A DNA stretch of 64,000 nt, taken from the NCBI GenBank assembly GCA_005765155.1, contig VCCP01000005.1, forward strand, positions 4,340,001 to 4,404,000, given 5' to 3'. Below the pieces are notes generated by a model. That model was given only the letters and a program-made list of their open reading frames with translations, made no database searches and had not been told where the DNA came from. Both the position numbers and the translations under genes were made by a program. Shown here one piece after another: positions 1 through 11,798 of this stretch. Source of the DNA: Zelopaecilomyces penicillatus (taxonomy: Eukaryota; Ascomycota; Sordariomycetes; Hypocreales; Pseudodiploosporaceae). The first letter of the stretch is position 1. Every line of letters begins with the position of its first letter.

Positions 1-3000
1 GTTTACATTCTTGCACACACATGTTAATTCTATCTCTTTTCAAAATCTGCACAGTTGCGCCACGCCGCTACATTATGCACTTCAACTATTACTGTAATAA
101 CTTGGGTCCTCTTTTTTTTATCTTATTTTTCTCTTTGTCTTAACGGTTATGCATCGCCTACAGGGCAGGGAACAGGTTTGGGAAATCATGTTATTGAAAC
201 GGAACTTTGTACTATTAGAAAGCATTCGTTGCTGCGTCGCTTATACCCGCGCAACACACGACGACGGTTAATGGGGAACGAAGTAGAGTAATGATGGAAC
301 GTGGATTTGGGAATCACATAGAATCGCGGGAATTTCAATTTGACATTCTGAACCAAACCTCTACACAAAAAAGTCTCTGCTGCGCCGTGAAATTGCAAGG
401 TGTTTTTTTTTTTCTTCACGGAGTGGGTCGCGAACACAGGCAATCAAACAGCCACAGGTTGCACGATACATTTCTGAAATGAGACTCCAGGCGGCCGCAT
501 TCCAAACCCCCCTCCCTAGGCGTACAGTAATGTCCTCGTGACCCACGACTTTCCTGCAGGTCCTCCCTTTGCGACCATGCAAGACCACATTGGCGTTGCG
601 TATTATTATTACTCCTACGACTGTCCCCTACCGACCTTTGTATTTTGTTTGCGCAGTGCAACGGTATGAGTGGGCAGGTTGAACTTTTGATTAAAACCAT
701 CAAGTAGCAGCAGCAGCCGCCGCCGCCGCCGCAACTGTGGGGGCGTTTACGGGTGTAACGATGCCGAGGAACAGGGCCCATGTTCTTATTTTTGCTTGCA
801 TGCCCAGGGCGGATGGACTCAATCCACCAACGGGCCTCGCAGCTCAACAATCCGAGTGGGTGCCGTGGCTGGGGGTGGAGGTTTGGTGGAGTTCAGATAA
901 AATTCACTTTTAGGTGCCGCGATTGCCAGTTCCCACCTGCGAAAAGCATCCGGAACGAAATATCAAATCAACAAGAAATTAAATCAAATCATGATATCTG
1001 GCGAGGAGAACTCCGGTATTAGCACCTTTTTGTTTCTTCTTTCTTGGGCTGGGCCGGCCTGTCATTACAGAGCACTAGAGTAAAAGGTGATTAATCAATT
1101 AATTATCGTAATAGGTAGTGTATAAGTAATTAATATTTGCGTCATTGAAAGCTGAGCGGCTGGCGCTATGAATATTGGAACTACTATTCCATGAGAGCTC
1201 TGCTTTTGCTTTTTACCGCCATTTTTTTTTACACTCTAACACTTGTGCATATTCGTATCGTCTTATTTTATTAGCCGAGCAAATATAATAATTGTCATCC
1301 CGAATGGCTTTATAATGAACCGGGCTGCTGCCCGCGCCGTCTCCAAGCCCCATCGACGCCATCGATTTCCCGCAAATTCCGATCAGAAGGAAATAAAAGG
1401 CCTCCTTCGTTTTTGTTCCCGTGTCTGTTCTGTCTTTGTCGACCCGGCGTCTCTCGACCCGGCCGCCTTACCAGGGTGAGCCATTCCGCTCCGGGGGGTG
1501 GATGGGGGGGGCGCGCGCAATGTGGAATGACTCGAGAGGGAAACAGAGAGAGAGGGGGGGGGGGGAAGAGGCGCGCGGGCGGGTGAGAATGAATAGACGA
1601 GAGACAAAATATTGAGCCAAGGAAGACTAAATCCCCGGGGATTGGACGTCTCTGGGCAAATATGCAAAACAAGAGATAGGTGGAAGCCATCCCGTGTGAT
1701 ATACCAGGCGGCCACGGCGGCAAAGTGAATTTATTCCGATTGAATTTCACCTTGCCCAACGCACTTGCAACCTTCTTACTACAACCGCTGGACAGGATAA
1801 TAATACCAGACAATGCATGCGTACTTCGTATGTCGTCGGCGTTCGGCCGTTGCATGCGCCGCCCCTTCCTTGCCCCTTCCCCTTCCCCACAACCACACCT
1901 GCATTACAAATGGATGAGTGGACATGTAGCTTGCAAGCTATTACCTTGGCGAGCTTGGTGAGGCTCACTACGAGTTTTTTTCCCACAGAGTTCTTGCAAC
2001 ATTTTGTCCCAAAGTAGATCTTTGATTTCAGGGGGGCCCCAAGATAATCGCCAAACTCTTGTGTTCGATCGGCGCAAGGTGTTCCCCCCTTTCAAGGTCT
2101 GAAGTGCATGGTCTCAATACTTTCCGAGGAGCCACCACCCTCCTGGGCAAGCACTGATCATACATAAGAAAAAGGACAAAAGATGACCCTGTTTGTACTT
2201 CCGTACAACAAATACTTTACTTCAATGGGGGGTTGCCTGCGTGCTTGCTTTTGCATTTCATTGGGCTGGTATTGGTTACATTCTCCTAGGATCGTCAGGG
2301 GTTTGCAAGACCTGGCAGCATTTGCCACTATGGATCGTGCGTGTCCAAGTTTAAAAGTACCTACTTCAAGGTAACCCCATTTATGTACCTTCCTTATTGC
2401 ATTTGCCAACGCCGCAAGTTTGCTTTGCCTAGTGGCTCAATATGGGCTGCAGTATGTAGTATGATAGTTTTAGTAGTTAAACTCTAGTTCGGCCCCTGAA
2501 GAAGGACTTTCTTGGGGCGCAATACACAGTTGCAGATTGGCTAATCCGAAGCGATCAACAAAAAGCAAAGGGCTCACACAGTGTGTTGAAGTTATGTCAG
2601 GTACGGACACGCACATCGGGGATGAAGGCTGTCACTGACAAAAAGCAAATCTTAGTGCTCTCAGTATTCCGTGGGGTAATACTGTAAACTATAACTACTC
2701 GTCATGATCGATGGGGCCACATCAACATCGTGAGAACGACGGACGACGGAATAATGCGGAATGTTTCAGCGCTTAGAGGAGCGGCATCACGATTGTTTTT
2801 GTTGGTTCGGTGGTTGTACAGATGTGACGATGCATCCGCGGCCCGGAAAAACGTTGGCCCTGCCGCGTTCTTCCTGCCATCAAGTGATGCGTTGTGCATA
2901 TGGGGCGCTTGGAGACGGCTCCCGCGCGCTAAGAGCTTGTGACGGGCTTGCTTCAAGTGAATCCGGGGGCGGGTAATCAATGTCTCGACCGCCTTTTCGC

Positions 3001-3049
3001 TACTACTGCTACTGCTGCTGCTGCAATCGTTTTGGAACAACAAGCTGCA
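1..3049. other. Intergenic region upstream of SAM37
   Basis: No convincing gene is visible. The reading frames here are short, overlap each other on both strands and are rich in low-complexity Pro, Ser, Gly or Arg. The stretch holds a CAG/CCG-type triplet tract near 702-732 and a very G-rich block at about 1491-1575, with runs of six to twelve G. The last few hundred bases before 3050 should contain the SAM37 promoter, but no clear TATA element stands out. The left edge of the window could cut a neighbouring transcript. Confidence 0.6.
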
Positions 3050-4421
3050 ATGTTGGATCTTCATGTCTGGGGCTCGGCATTTGGGCTTCCCTCAATTGAT
3101 GCCGAGTGCATCGCTATCATCACATATCTCCACAATGCTCTCCCAAGCACGGCCTGGCGCCTCATTCCCAGCAATGATCCCTCCATCAGCCCAGCTAGTG
3201 AGACTCAAGCCCCCCCCCCGCCTCGTTATATCACATCACAACTAACCGCTTGATATAGATATTTTGCCAGCTCTGAACCATGATGGTGTTTGGACTGGCG
3301 GCTATCAGGCCATAGTGGGTTATCTCTACTCAGAGACTTTGTGCAATGACCTGGATGAGTCACTGGATGAGGTCCAGTTTGCAGATACTGTTGCCTACGG
3401 TGCTTACCTGGCTGGCCAGGCGGCGCCCTTGATTGATCTATCTTTGTATGTTTCGGCTGCCAACTGGGCTGCAACGACCCGACCGGCCTATAGCTCTCTG
3501 TTGAGTTTCCCACTGACATGGACCGTCCCAACCCTGATTCGGGCGGAGGCTATCAAGCGCGTAGAGCACCTTGGCCTCGCTGATTTGGACAGAGACTTTG
3601 ATCCTAATGGGGGCTTGCACCTTACTGCTGGCCGGGATGCTCTCCCCGAGGCCTTTCGGCGCCATCTGCCAGGAGCAACCAAAAAGACAGTCCACGAGGA
3701 GATGACCCCGGAAGAGGCGGCCGCCATTCGGTTGTTTGGCCTCACGCAAGAATGTCTGTCAGTACTAGAGGAGCTGTTGTCTAAGGTGAAACGAGGCCGT
3801 GACGGAAAACGGCCTTTGCGGTTCTATGCCGGGACTCCAATCTCATCCCTGGACTGCCTTGCTTTTGGATATTTGGCACTGATGCTGAAGCCTGATGTTC
3901 CACGAGGTTTTCTCCGAGCCTGGCTAGAAAAGAAGACACCACGGCTCACAGCCTTCGTCAACGATATGATGAATGTCTGTATTACAGGTCGCGGCGACCT
4001 TCCATGGGCACCAGCACCACGTCGTATTTTCGGCTACAGCAGCCGCCTCTTCGGTTCTGTTATGCGCAGCCTGCCCGGCGTAGGCGACCAGTATGCAACG
4101 GAAATGCGGCAGCGAGTAGAGCGAGGTAGCAAGGTGCTGGACCCAAGGTTTGCGGCCCTTGCTATAGGCTTCGTGGTAACAGGCCTCGCCGCAGGCTATG
4201 GTTTTCAATCGTACAGAGCACTACAGCCCTTTGGTGCCTTGACCCAAACCTTCCGAAAAGGAGACCCAAGGCTGAATGAGTTTGGAGCTCTTGGCACCAT
4301 GTTGAGCAACGCCTTGAATGGGTTCCAACCAGCACCGAGTGGCTCAGTGAGTGCAACGGGATCAGGAGGCAAAGCTGCTACGAGTCGTTTTTTTGCAAGG
4401 AAAGTCTCCGAGGTTGATTGA
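3050..4421 (+). CDS. SAM37: Sam37/metaxin-like subunit of the mitochondrial outer-membrane sorting and assembly machinery
   Basis: Two exons, 3050-3197 and 3259-4421, are joined across a 61-nt intron (GTGAGA...ATATAG) and give about 436 residues, close to the usual fungal length. The protein starts MLDLHVWG and has the metaxin/Tom37 N-terminal GST-like pattern, with LPALNHDG and the segment after GGYQAIVGYL. A longer thioredoxin/GST-like helical region follows. Near residues 346-366 lies one hydrophobic stretch (LAIGFVVTGLAAGYGF) that could anchor the protein in the membrane. In the family, Sam37 works on the cytosolic face of the SAM complex with Sam35 and Sam50 during beta-barrel insertion. 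The start was chosen because it opens exon 1 directly at the conserved N-terminus and the splice restores the frame. The gene converges on GAB1 with about 200 bp between stop codons. The family call is firm; the exact membrane topology is inferred. Confidence 0.85.
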
Positions 4422-4623
4422 ATTTATGATAATTATTAGCGTGAATAACACAAATCTTATAAACATGGCATGTCTATTGCAAGGGCGTCAATCTCCACTT
4501 TCGACCTGAAATACTGGAAGAATGTTTGTAGCCATGCTTTGCTCCCATTTCTAATGATTATATGTTTTCATTATTTTTCCTTTGCTTCCATTTTGCCTTT
4601 ATGGCATTTACTATTTAAGCTCT

Positions 4624-6051
4624 CTATATTTGCCGGCCTTCCTTGCCCGCCATATCTGGCCGTTCCACCTCCCACTCATCCCTTATCGCTGCAAATGTCA
4701 AGTCGGTCACTAACAAACTCTGCCCCAAACTCCATACCAATGTAATCGCGTAAAAGAAGTTTGCGTTTCCACTTCCAGCGTAGATCCACAGGTGATAGAA
4801 TGCCGGGCCAAGGAATGATGCGTACAACATCGTTGAGAAGGCCACAAAAGTGTAACGCATGAGAGGGAAAATATGCTGAAACAGGGAGAACATGCCCAAG
4901 AACAAGCTTGCATCTGCAATGGAGGGGTAAGGTTGGAAAATGGAGAAGATGCCTAGGAGGATCGCAATGACCACGAGAGGTCGGTTGCGGAACCGGATGG
5001 ACAACCCGCCGACGTAGATTGTCAGATGCAGCCAGAAGACAGACAAGAAGAAGGCCCGGAAGGAGTCGAACATCTCAATGAAGAAGTACCACCACAGACC
5101 AACATTGGGGGCCAAGTCGGTTAAAGTAAGTTGAATGCCGTAGGTCCGGGCGAGGAACTGCCAGTTTCCAGTGATAGCATACGACATGCCTAGCAGAGTG
5201 GAGATACACACTGCTGCTATGGCCACTGCTTTGACGGCAAATCTTACTGCGCAATCCGTTCGGCGTTTCTCGGGTTGTCGGTCAAAAGCGAGGAGCACAA
5301 GCGGAGGGAGCAGAAGGACAGGGTACAGTGACAAATAGGAGGCGAAAGAGATGGCTACCATGGCGTTGAAGAGGGAGCCGCGGATGGCCTTTGCAATGGC
5401 ATGAAGGATTGCGCATGTTGTGAAGACACTGGTTGAACGTCCTATACAAGTCGCGATGGTGAAGGGGTTGAACAGGAAGCTATATGAAGTGTTAGCACCG
5501 CTTGTAGACTGCATGTTCATTCCGAGTTTTGCCCTTACGCAGTAGCAGCCAAGAACCCAGATACCCGCCTGTCTCGTCGAGGAGACGTGAATTGCTTTGA
5601 CTGGCTAGACTCTCCCGATTCGGCAATCTGTACCAGCGCAGCTGCGCTGACCAGGTCGATCAATATGTATAATAGGTGCACGAAGATAGGCCAGCTCTTC
5701 AAGTCGGGTAGCAATGAGAACAGCGGCAACAGTAGCGGCGCCTGGTGGTAGACACCACCATCGTAGGGCCACACGTTATGATTGTAGAGGAACAGTCCTT
5801 CCTGTACTGCAAAGGGAGAAAGCAAAGTCAGCGCGTGAGGCTCCGACGTCATTTGAGCTGTGTGAGGGTGGGAGGGGGTGAAGCGCCCGCTTACATCGTT
5901 TGAAGCTCGTGACTGGTGTCGAGATCTCAACGCGGCCGGTCAAGAGGTCTGGAAGGCTAGGGAATGCGTAGAAGAGGGCCAGTCTCAATAGAGCTGCGCC
6001 GGCGAAGACGCCGACTTTGCCTCGCAGAGTCATGGTGCTGGTGGTGGACAT
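4624..6051 (-). CDS. GAB1: GPI transamidase subunit PIG-U (GAB1/CDC91)
   Basis: Three exons on the minus strand, 6051-5895, 5806-5539 and 5479-4624, have introns of 88 and 59 nt with GTAAGC/GCAG and GTAAGG/ATAG ends. They encode about 426 residues, the normal PIG-U size. Exon 1 starts MSTTSTMTLRG. The exon 1-2 junction gives FKRLQEGLFLYNHNVWPYDG, which matches the luminal PIG-U signature of an EGL...PY.GG..HQ.PL pattern. The rest is strongly hydrophobic with many membrane spans, including FLFNPFTIATCIGRST after the second splice. PIG-U is an ER membrane subunit of the GPI transamidase complex, which attaches GPI anchors to proteins, and is thought to help recognise the GPI lipid. The gene is divergent from NOP7, and the two share a short intergenic region. 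The exact C-terminus after the last transmembrane segment is the least certain part. Confidence 0.9.
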
Positions 6052-6513
6052 GGCATCTCCCTAGGTCATGGCGGGCTTGGAGGTTCGAAATCCAGAAGAG
6101 AGATCGAGGAGTCCTGACGGAGGCCACTTGGCAGTTCAGCCTAGGCATGTTGGTGGGCTGCCTTTGGAGGAGGGATCGCTGTTGGTGCCCCCCCAAGCTG
6201 GCACCCTATTATGCCTGGCAGGCAGCTTTGAAAATTCCAGCAGTATTCCAGCGCCCTGTAGGCACTGAAAGCCCAGCGGGTTGATCGCTGTTGGGAAGTG
6301 GGCTGGGTGGGTTGGGCGGTGAGAGGCTCTAGGCGCCAATTGACCACTAGGACTTCTTCCCTATGCCTCTGCTACACAGTGGCCTGGGCGGTGGCGTCTG
6401 GCATTAAAATTTCCAGCTCGAAAAAAAGTTGAGCCATCAATACTGCCCCGCTGCTTTTCACCGATAGCAAAAAAGCTACACACCACCCACTACAGCAACC
6501 AGTGCCATTCACA
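6052..6513. promoter_or_regulatory. Divergent promoter region between GAB1 and NOP7
   Basis: This 462-bp gap separates the start codons of the minus-strand PIG-U gene and the plus-strand Pescadillo gene, so it must hold both promoters and 5' leaders. I see no strong TATA box. The segment next to NOP7 (about 6400-6513) is A/C-rich and ends CACAATGG, a good fungal start context. That the two genes are co-regulated is an inference from layout only. Confidence 0.5.
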
Positions 6514-8469
6514 ATGGGACGGATAAAGAAGAAGGGCGCCTCCGGCGCGGCCAAGAACTATGTTACGCGAAATCAGGCGATTCGAAAACTGCAACTCAGT
6601 CTCGCCGATTTCCGTAAGCTCTGTATCTGGAAGGGAATCTACCCACGCGAGCCTAGAAGCAAGAAGAAGGTTTCCAAGTCTTCAACTGCCTCGACAACCT
6701 TCTACTACTCCAAGGACATTCAGTATCTCCTACATGAGCCTCTGGTCCAGCGATTCCGTGATCAAAAGGCTCTTGAGAAGAAGATTTCCAAGGCTCTAGG
6801 ACGAGGCGATGTCACGGATGCTGCACGGCTCGAAGGCAATGCTAGCCGGCCTGAGAAGACGGGAAAGCCTAGCTATACCCTTGACCATGTTATTCGCGAG
6901 CGGTACCCGACCTTTATCGATGCGCTGAGGGATCTGGACGATTGTCTCTCCATGCTCTTTTTGTTTGCGAACTTGCCTTCAACCTCGATGGTGCCTGCGA
7001 AGATGATTGCGCGATGCGAACGACTTTGCCTCGAGTTCCAGCACTATCTCATTACTTCGCACAGTGTCACGAAGTCCTTCCTTTCCATCAAGGGTATCTA
7101 CTATCAGGCAAATATCATGGGCGAGGATGTTCTGTGGCTTGTTCCTTACAAATTCAACCAGCGGGTTGTCGGAGATATCGACTTCCGGATCATGGGTACC
7201 TTTGTGGAGTTTTACATGACCCTTCTTGGCTTCGTCAACTTCAGACTCTATACCTCAATGGGCTTCAAGTATCCCCCCAAATTTGATGCTGTCAAGGATG
7301 AGAATGCTGCCGATCTCGGCGCCTTCACCCTCGAGGGAAAAACTCTGATTGGTGCCGAAGAACACAAGCAACTTGAGGAGTCTGCTCACAAGCCCGACCC
7401 TAAGGTTCAGGCTGCTGTGAACAAGGTGCTGAAGAAAATGACGAATGGTGAGGCAACTGAGGACACTGATGAGGCGGCCGGAGCCGATCAGGACGCGTCG
7501 GATGCCATTGACAAGTTTGAGCCTGTGGTGGCGGGAGGTGATATTCTGCCTCAGCCTTCCTTCAGCGGTAGCACCCCATCATCACTCTTCTCCAACTCTA
7601 CCTTCTACCTTTCTCGAGAGACCCCTCGCCAGCCACTCGAGTTTTTGCTCAAGGCGTTTGGATGCAAGCGTGTCGGTTGGGATGCTGTCCTTGGCGATGG
7701 TGCCTTTACCACGAATGAGCTGGACCCGGCAATCACACATCAGATTGTGGATAGGCCCCCTATACAAGTTGTTTCCGAAGAAAATGGCGATACCCAAGAC
7801 AATCAGACCTCACAAAAACTGGCAGCAAACCAAAGAGTACCGGGCCGGATATATATTCAGCCACAGTGGGTTTGGGATTGTGTCAACGATGGCGAACTGA
7901 AAGAGCCCCATCTTTACGGCCCTGGCACGGCTCTTCCCCCACATCTGAGCCCCTTCGTGAAGAAGGTTCAAGGCGCTTATGATCCAACAATGCCGCTGGA
8001 GGACCAAGAGACGCAACAGGAAGCTCTAGAGGCTGGAGATGATGAGGAAATCGATGGAGATGAGACTGTAGAGGGAATGGATGTTGCAGATTCCGAGGAT
8101 GACGATGAAGAGGATGAAGATGAGGACGATGCAGATGAGGATGAGGATGTTGAGGACTCATCCGAGGTATCAGACGATGAAGCTATGCAGCGACAACTGG
8201 AGTTGGAGGCCGAGTTAACTGGTGCGTCTGTGAAGTCCAAGGCTACCAACAACAAGACCAAGGCCAAGGAGGACGCTCGAAAGGCATTCGCCAAGCAATC
8301 TCGCCAGGAGGAGGAAGACTTGGAGAGGGCCAAGGGTATGCTGAGCAAGAAGAAGCGGAAGTTGTTTGAACAGATGGTGTATACGAATAATAAGAAGAGC
8401 ACGGAGGATCTGAAGCTGAAAGCGAAGAGGAGAAAGCTGGAAAAGGAAAAGGCAAAGAACAAGGCTTGA
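6514..8469 (+). CDS. NOP7: Pescadillo homolog, 60S ribosome biogenesis factor
   Basis: An intronless reading frame of about 651 residues begins [11 protein letters not shown], the conserved Pescadillo start. An ATG four codons upstream is less likely because the family begins at MGRIKKK. The N-terminal Pescadillo domain covers roughly residues 1-290. A BRCT domain follows at about 355-465, with its typical aromatic signature WVWDCVNDG near residue 452. A long Asp/Glu-rich stretch lies at about 510-560, and a Lys/Arg-rich coiled C-terminus ends KEKAKNKA. Nop7 acts in the nucleolus in the PeBoW complex with Erb1 and Ytm1 and is needed for 27S pre-rRNA processing and 60S assembly. Length and domain order match fungal orthologues. 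It lies in tandem with the Rrn9-like gene, which also belongs to ribosome production. Confidence 0.95.
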   Translation: MGRIKKKGASGAAKNYVTRNQAIRKLQLSLADFRKLCIWKGIYPREPRSKKKVSKSSTASTTFYYSKDIQYLLHEPLVQRFRDQKALEKKISKALGRGDVTDAARLEGNASRPEKTGKPSYTLDHVIRERYPTFIDALRDLDDCLSMLFLFANLPSTSMVPAKMIARCERLCLEFQHYLITSHSVTKSFLSIKGIYYQANIMGEDVLWLVPYKFNQRVVGDIDFRIMGTFVEFYMTLLGFVNFRLYTSMGFKYPPKFDAVKDENAADLGAFTLEGKTLIGAEEHKQLEESAHKPDPKVQAAVNKVLKKMTNGEATEDTDEAAGADQDASDAIDKFEPVVAGGDILPQPSFSGSTPSSLFSNSTFYLSRETPRQPLEFLLKAFGCKRVGWDAVLGDGAFTTNELDPAITHQIVDRPPIQVVSEENGDTQDNQTSQKLAANQRVPGRIYIQPQWVWDCVNDGELKEPHLYGPGTALPPHLSPFVKKVQGAYDPTMPLEDQETQQEALEAGDDEEIDGDETVEGMDVADSEDDDEEDEDEDDADEDEDVEDSSEVSDDEAMQRQLELEAELTGASVKSKATNNKTKAKEDARKAFAKQSRQEEEDLERAKGMLSKKKRKLFEQMVYTNNKKSTEDLKLKAKRRKLEKEKAKNKA

Positions 8470-8885
8470 AAAACTAGGGACTTTTGTTTTAAAATACCAG
8501 TCAGTATATAGATTCAATGGCGTATGAATTGAAAGCGATAAAAATGATATCTTGCTGTAGCAGTGAAGTCGATGTGTGAAAAGCGTGAATAGGCTCTACC
8601 AAAAATTATAATCACCTTGTAGTAAATTCTTGAGGCATCTAAATGAAAAAAAAAAAAAAACAGCAGATGGAAGAGTTCGGTTTTCTCACAAAACTTTGGG
8701 CTCTCGTTATACGCCTATCACATTTTTCTTCTTGTTCATTCACTTACTTCCTTTCGCAGCCCGCCATTCTGCGTCAGAACAGCCCCTCCTACGTCCTCTT
8801 CTTTCACGGCCCGTTCCACTAGGTAAAATTTTCACCTTTATTACACCAATTTATTTTGGCCGTCGGATGGTGTTGATTCAGAGCG
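8470..8885. other. Short intergenic region between NOP7 and the Rrn9-like gene
   Basis: This holds the 3' untranslated region of NOP7 and the promoter or leader of the next gene. A run of 15 A lies at 8646-8660. No reading frame here resembles a protein. Confidence 0.5.
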
Positions 8886-11192
8886 ATGGAACGAAGCTCT
8901 CCGGAATGGGACCTGGACACCAACAGGGTTGCGTCAGTAATATCAACAGACCTACGCGATAATCGACCAAACCGCTGGACCGGACATCCAAGCCAATGGC
9001 GTAGAAAGTACCCCAAGGAGTTCGCGCAATTGGCCGGAATCAAGCACAGAGAAGATACGGACTTGGGAGTGCATCTGTACAATACGCTGGCTCTGAAGCG
9101 GCGAGCGAGAGATCCAGCGACGGTACAGGATGTGACGATTACCAGGGTGCGTCGTTTATTTTTCATTTCATTCAACTCATGACAACCAGCTCATGTTGGG
9201 GATACCGCGCCAAAATGTGGTCTTTTTTCTTCTTCTTTTTCTTTTTCTTCAAATATACAACTATCTAGTTGCTCTATTACTGATTTCTTATCACAGGAGA
9301 ATGGAGAAGAAGGAATTTGGTCACCACCCAAAGTTTGGACAGCCTGGCCGCTGCGACAATCTCGCGTGCCGGAAGCAAACTTCCTCAAGGAGCCACGCAA
9401 GCATGGCCGGTTCATATTTTCCAGCCGTAGCGGGGACAGGGATAACAGGATGCCCAGCTACGAACTGCAAGAGGAGCTATCGGCGGCCATTCTGCGTCAG
9501 GCAGGGAAGCGGTTTCGGAAGAGGATGAGGATGAGGAAATCAGTGATTGCGTCTATTGAAGAAGGAGACGCAGAGGATGAAGAGGATGAAGGGGATCCGC
9601 TAGATGATGATGAAGATGACGATGGTGCGGATGATGGGTCTGAGGAGTTGCGCTCATCGCCTTCGGTTTCGTCGTTTGATGGGGGTTTGAGCTCTAGTGT
9701 GAAGAGCGTGAGGATGGACGTTGACGATGACGACGACGACAATGACGAGGAAGATGCGAGTAAATTCCCACGCAGAGCTAAGAAGGCACCTGAGACGTAT
9801 GATCCTATAATATCTGCAGACGAGGAGCTATCATACAAGCTTCTCCGCGCACCTGTCCGGCACATCCTCTCGCAACTCGACAAAACCCTACAGATCCTCC
9901 ACAACTCCCGCATCATCGCCGCCGACTACGCCTCCGCATCCGACTCATCACCCACAGAAGACGAATCCGACAGCCAAGCTGGTTCTAGACGCCGTCGCGG
10001 ACGTCCCCGTACGACTCCGCAACCAGGAGAGTCGGCAACAGGAGCAACAGCAGGAGCAACAGGAGCATCTTCAACACGGCCCTCATCGAAAGCATCTTCC
10101 TCTAGACGCGGCCGCCCTAAAAAGGTTCATGTACCGCTAGATGGCGAAACAGAAGACCAAATGCTTCTCCGCATCGCGCGCGAGTCTCACAGGCGCTTAC
10201 CATCTACGGTATCTGACCGAGATATTGCGTTTGAGGAGTGGCTCCGAAAGGGAGAGGAAGAAGAGAAGAAGAAGAGGGCCGAGGCCGCAGCTAGTGCTTG
10301 GAATCAGGGGCATGACGAAGATGGGGATGAAGTCCCCTCAAGTGAGATGGGAGCCTTGGATGACTTTAGACGGTTGCGGCGCTTAGGTCTCAGAGACTGG
10401 AGCGACGTCGTAGGCGCAGCAGCTCTGGCTGGCTTTTCTGACCAAGTCATTGCGCGTACGGCAAAGAGATGCGCCGACTTATTTGGGGAGTCCATGGTGA
10501 TCAGGCGTCTAGAAGAAGCGCCGGTCTCTCGTGGTGCTGCGTTCCAGACTCTCGACTACCGCCCTGAGAAGATCCAGCTATCAGACTCTCAAGGTGACGA
10601 CAACGACGACTACTACTCCTCCGAAGATGATCTCGACACCAACACAAGAGCAAAAGCATCCTCGCTCGCATCCCCCTTTAGCCGCGAACCTAGTACCGAA
10701 CCTCGTCTCGCCCGTGCAAACGCCCGCGCCTCCCCCCACCCTCAACGCAACTCCAGATCCCGCTCTAGATCCCGCTCCCGCTCCTCTGCAGGTCTATTCC
10801 TCTGCCCCGTACCTCTCTGCGAGCGCGCCAACGCCGGCTTCTCTAGACGCCAGAACCTCCGCCGGCATATGCAGCTCGTCCATCCAGGAGTGGACGAGGA
10901 TGCCGAGGATGCTGATAGTGAGGATCAGCTTGTCGGCGCCGTTCATGTAGACAACTTTCTCAAGCACATTTTCCCCACAAAGGGGTGGAGGGAGTTTCCT
11001 ACAGCCACCACCAACACCACCACCACCACTACTACTACTACTAATAAAACTGCTGCTACTGCTGTTTCTACTGGCGCTGGCAGGAAGAGACCGTTCATGT
11101 TAGTTCGCAGAGCGAAACCCCAGACGCCTGTCGCAACTAGTCGGGGTGAGGACGTTGGCACAGGAGAGGACGAGGATGATTCGGCTTCATGA
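8886..11192 (+). CDS. RRN9: Rrn9-like RNA polymerase I-specific initiation factor with Myb-like and C2H2-like segments
   Basis: Two exons, 8886-9146 and 9297-11192, are joined in phase 0 across a 150-nt intron (GTGCGT...ATCACAG) and give about 718 residues. The first exon carries NRWTGHPSQWRRKY and DLGVHLYNTLALKRR, and exon 2 opens with a W..PPKVWTAWPL block. This arrangement is what I know of fungal Rrn9 domains. The middle is very acidic and low in complexity. A Myb/SANT-like helical stretch lies near residues 440-485 (DDFRRLRRLGLRDWSDVVG). A single C2H2-like motif has Cys590, Cys595, His611 and His616. Rrn9 belongs to the upstream activation factor that recruits Pol I to rDNA in yeast. The family call rests on the N-terminal blocks only, so a more general nuclear DNA-binding protein remains possible. 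The gene converges on kinesin-5. Confidence 0.62.
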
Positions 11193-11798
11193 GTTCAGAT
11201 GCGTAAATCATGTCGAGTGTACAACTAGATAGTGGCAGAAAGGGTGGTGATTCACTAAATAGTCAAAAGAGTGCAGCATCATCTCAAATATACTTCTTTA
11301 GTAGCAGGAGTAGGTGGTTCTATTCACATTGGAATACGCCAGCTCTCAAGAGCCTCTTTAAAGCTGCCTAGCCATCCTCATAAGACGACTTCACAATCCA
11401 AGTAATTTTTCTGCCTTCTAATCTCAATTCGAAAAAGCCAAGGGGTATCAAGTGCTCAATAAGCCCTGAAGCATAAAAAAAAAGATCCAACCAAATAAAT
11501 GCCTACACCAGACCAAAACGAGCGAAAGAAACGAAAAGAGAAACCATTTGCCACCAGGCTCGCTCCTTTAAAACCGCAAACACCCCCATCCAACGCCATC
11601 CAATAGATTCCGTCCCATCTCATCCGCCCATGCAGCCAGAAAAATAAAATAAAACATATGCCACCCTGAAAGGAATAGTAAGAAAGCAAAAGTAACAGAA
11701 GAGGTCAGGGTGGCAGCAAGACATAGGCAGATAAGGGGGAGAGAACACTTCCTCCTCTTCGTAGAATGACACAATTGCTAACAGCAGCAAAATTTTCG
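11193..11798. other. Convergent 3' intergenic region
   Basis: This lies between the stop codons of the Rrn9-like gene and kinesin-5 and is A/T-rich. It should hold both 3' untranslated regions and poly(A) sites. No protein-like frame is visible. Confidence 0.5.

Noticed and set aside
1310..1855. 181-codon minus-strand frame in the first intergenic region
   Set aside because: Pro/Ser/Arg-rich, overlapped by other frames, and without any domain-like block; it runs across G-rich sequence that lacks stops by composition.
7977..8462. 161-codon minus-strand frame inside Pescadillo
   Set aside because: It is the antisense of the acidic and Lys-rich C-terminus of NOP7 and only reads Ser and Phe; clearly a shadow frame.
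9497..9916. 139-codon minus-strand frame inside the Rrn9-like gene
   Set aside because: Antisense of the acidic Asp/Glu stretch, so it is a long Ser run; no gene.
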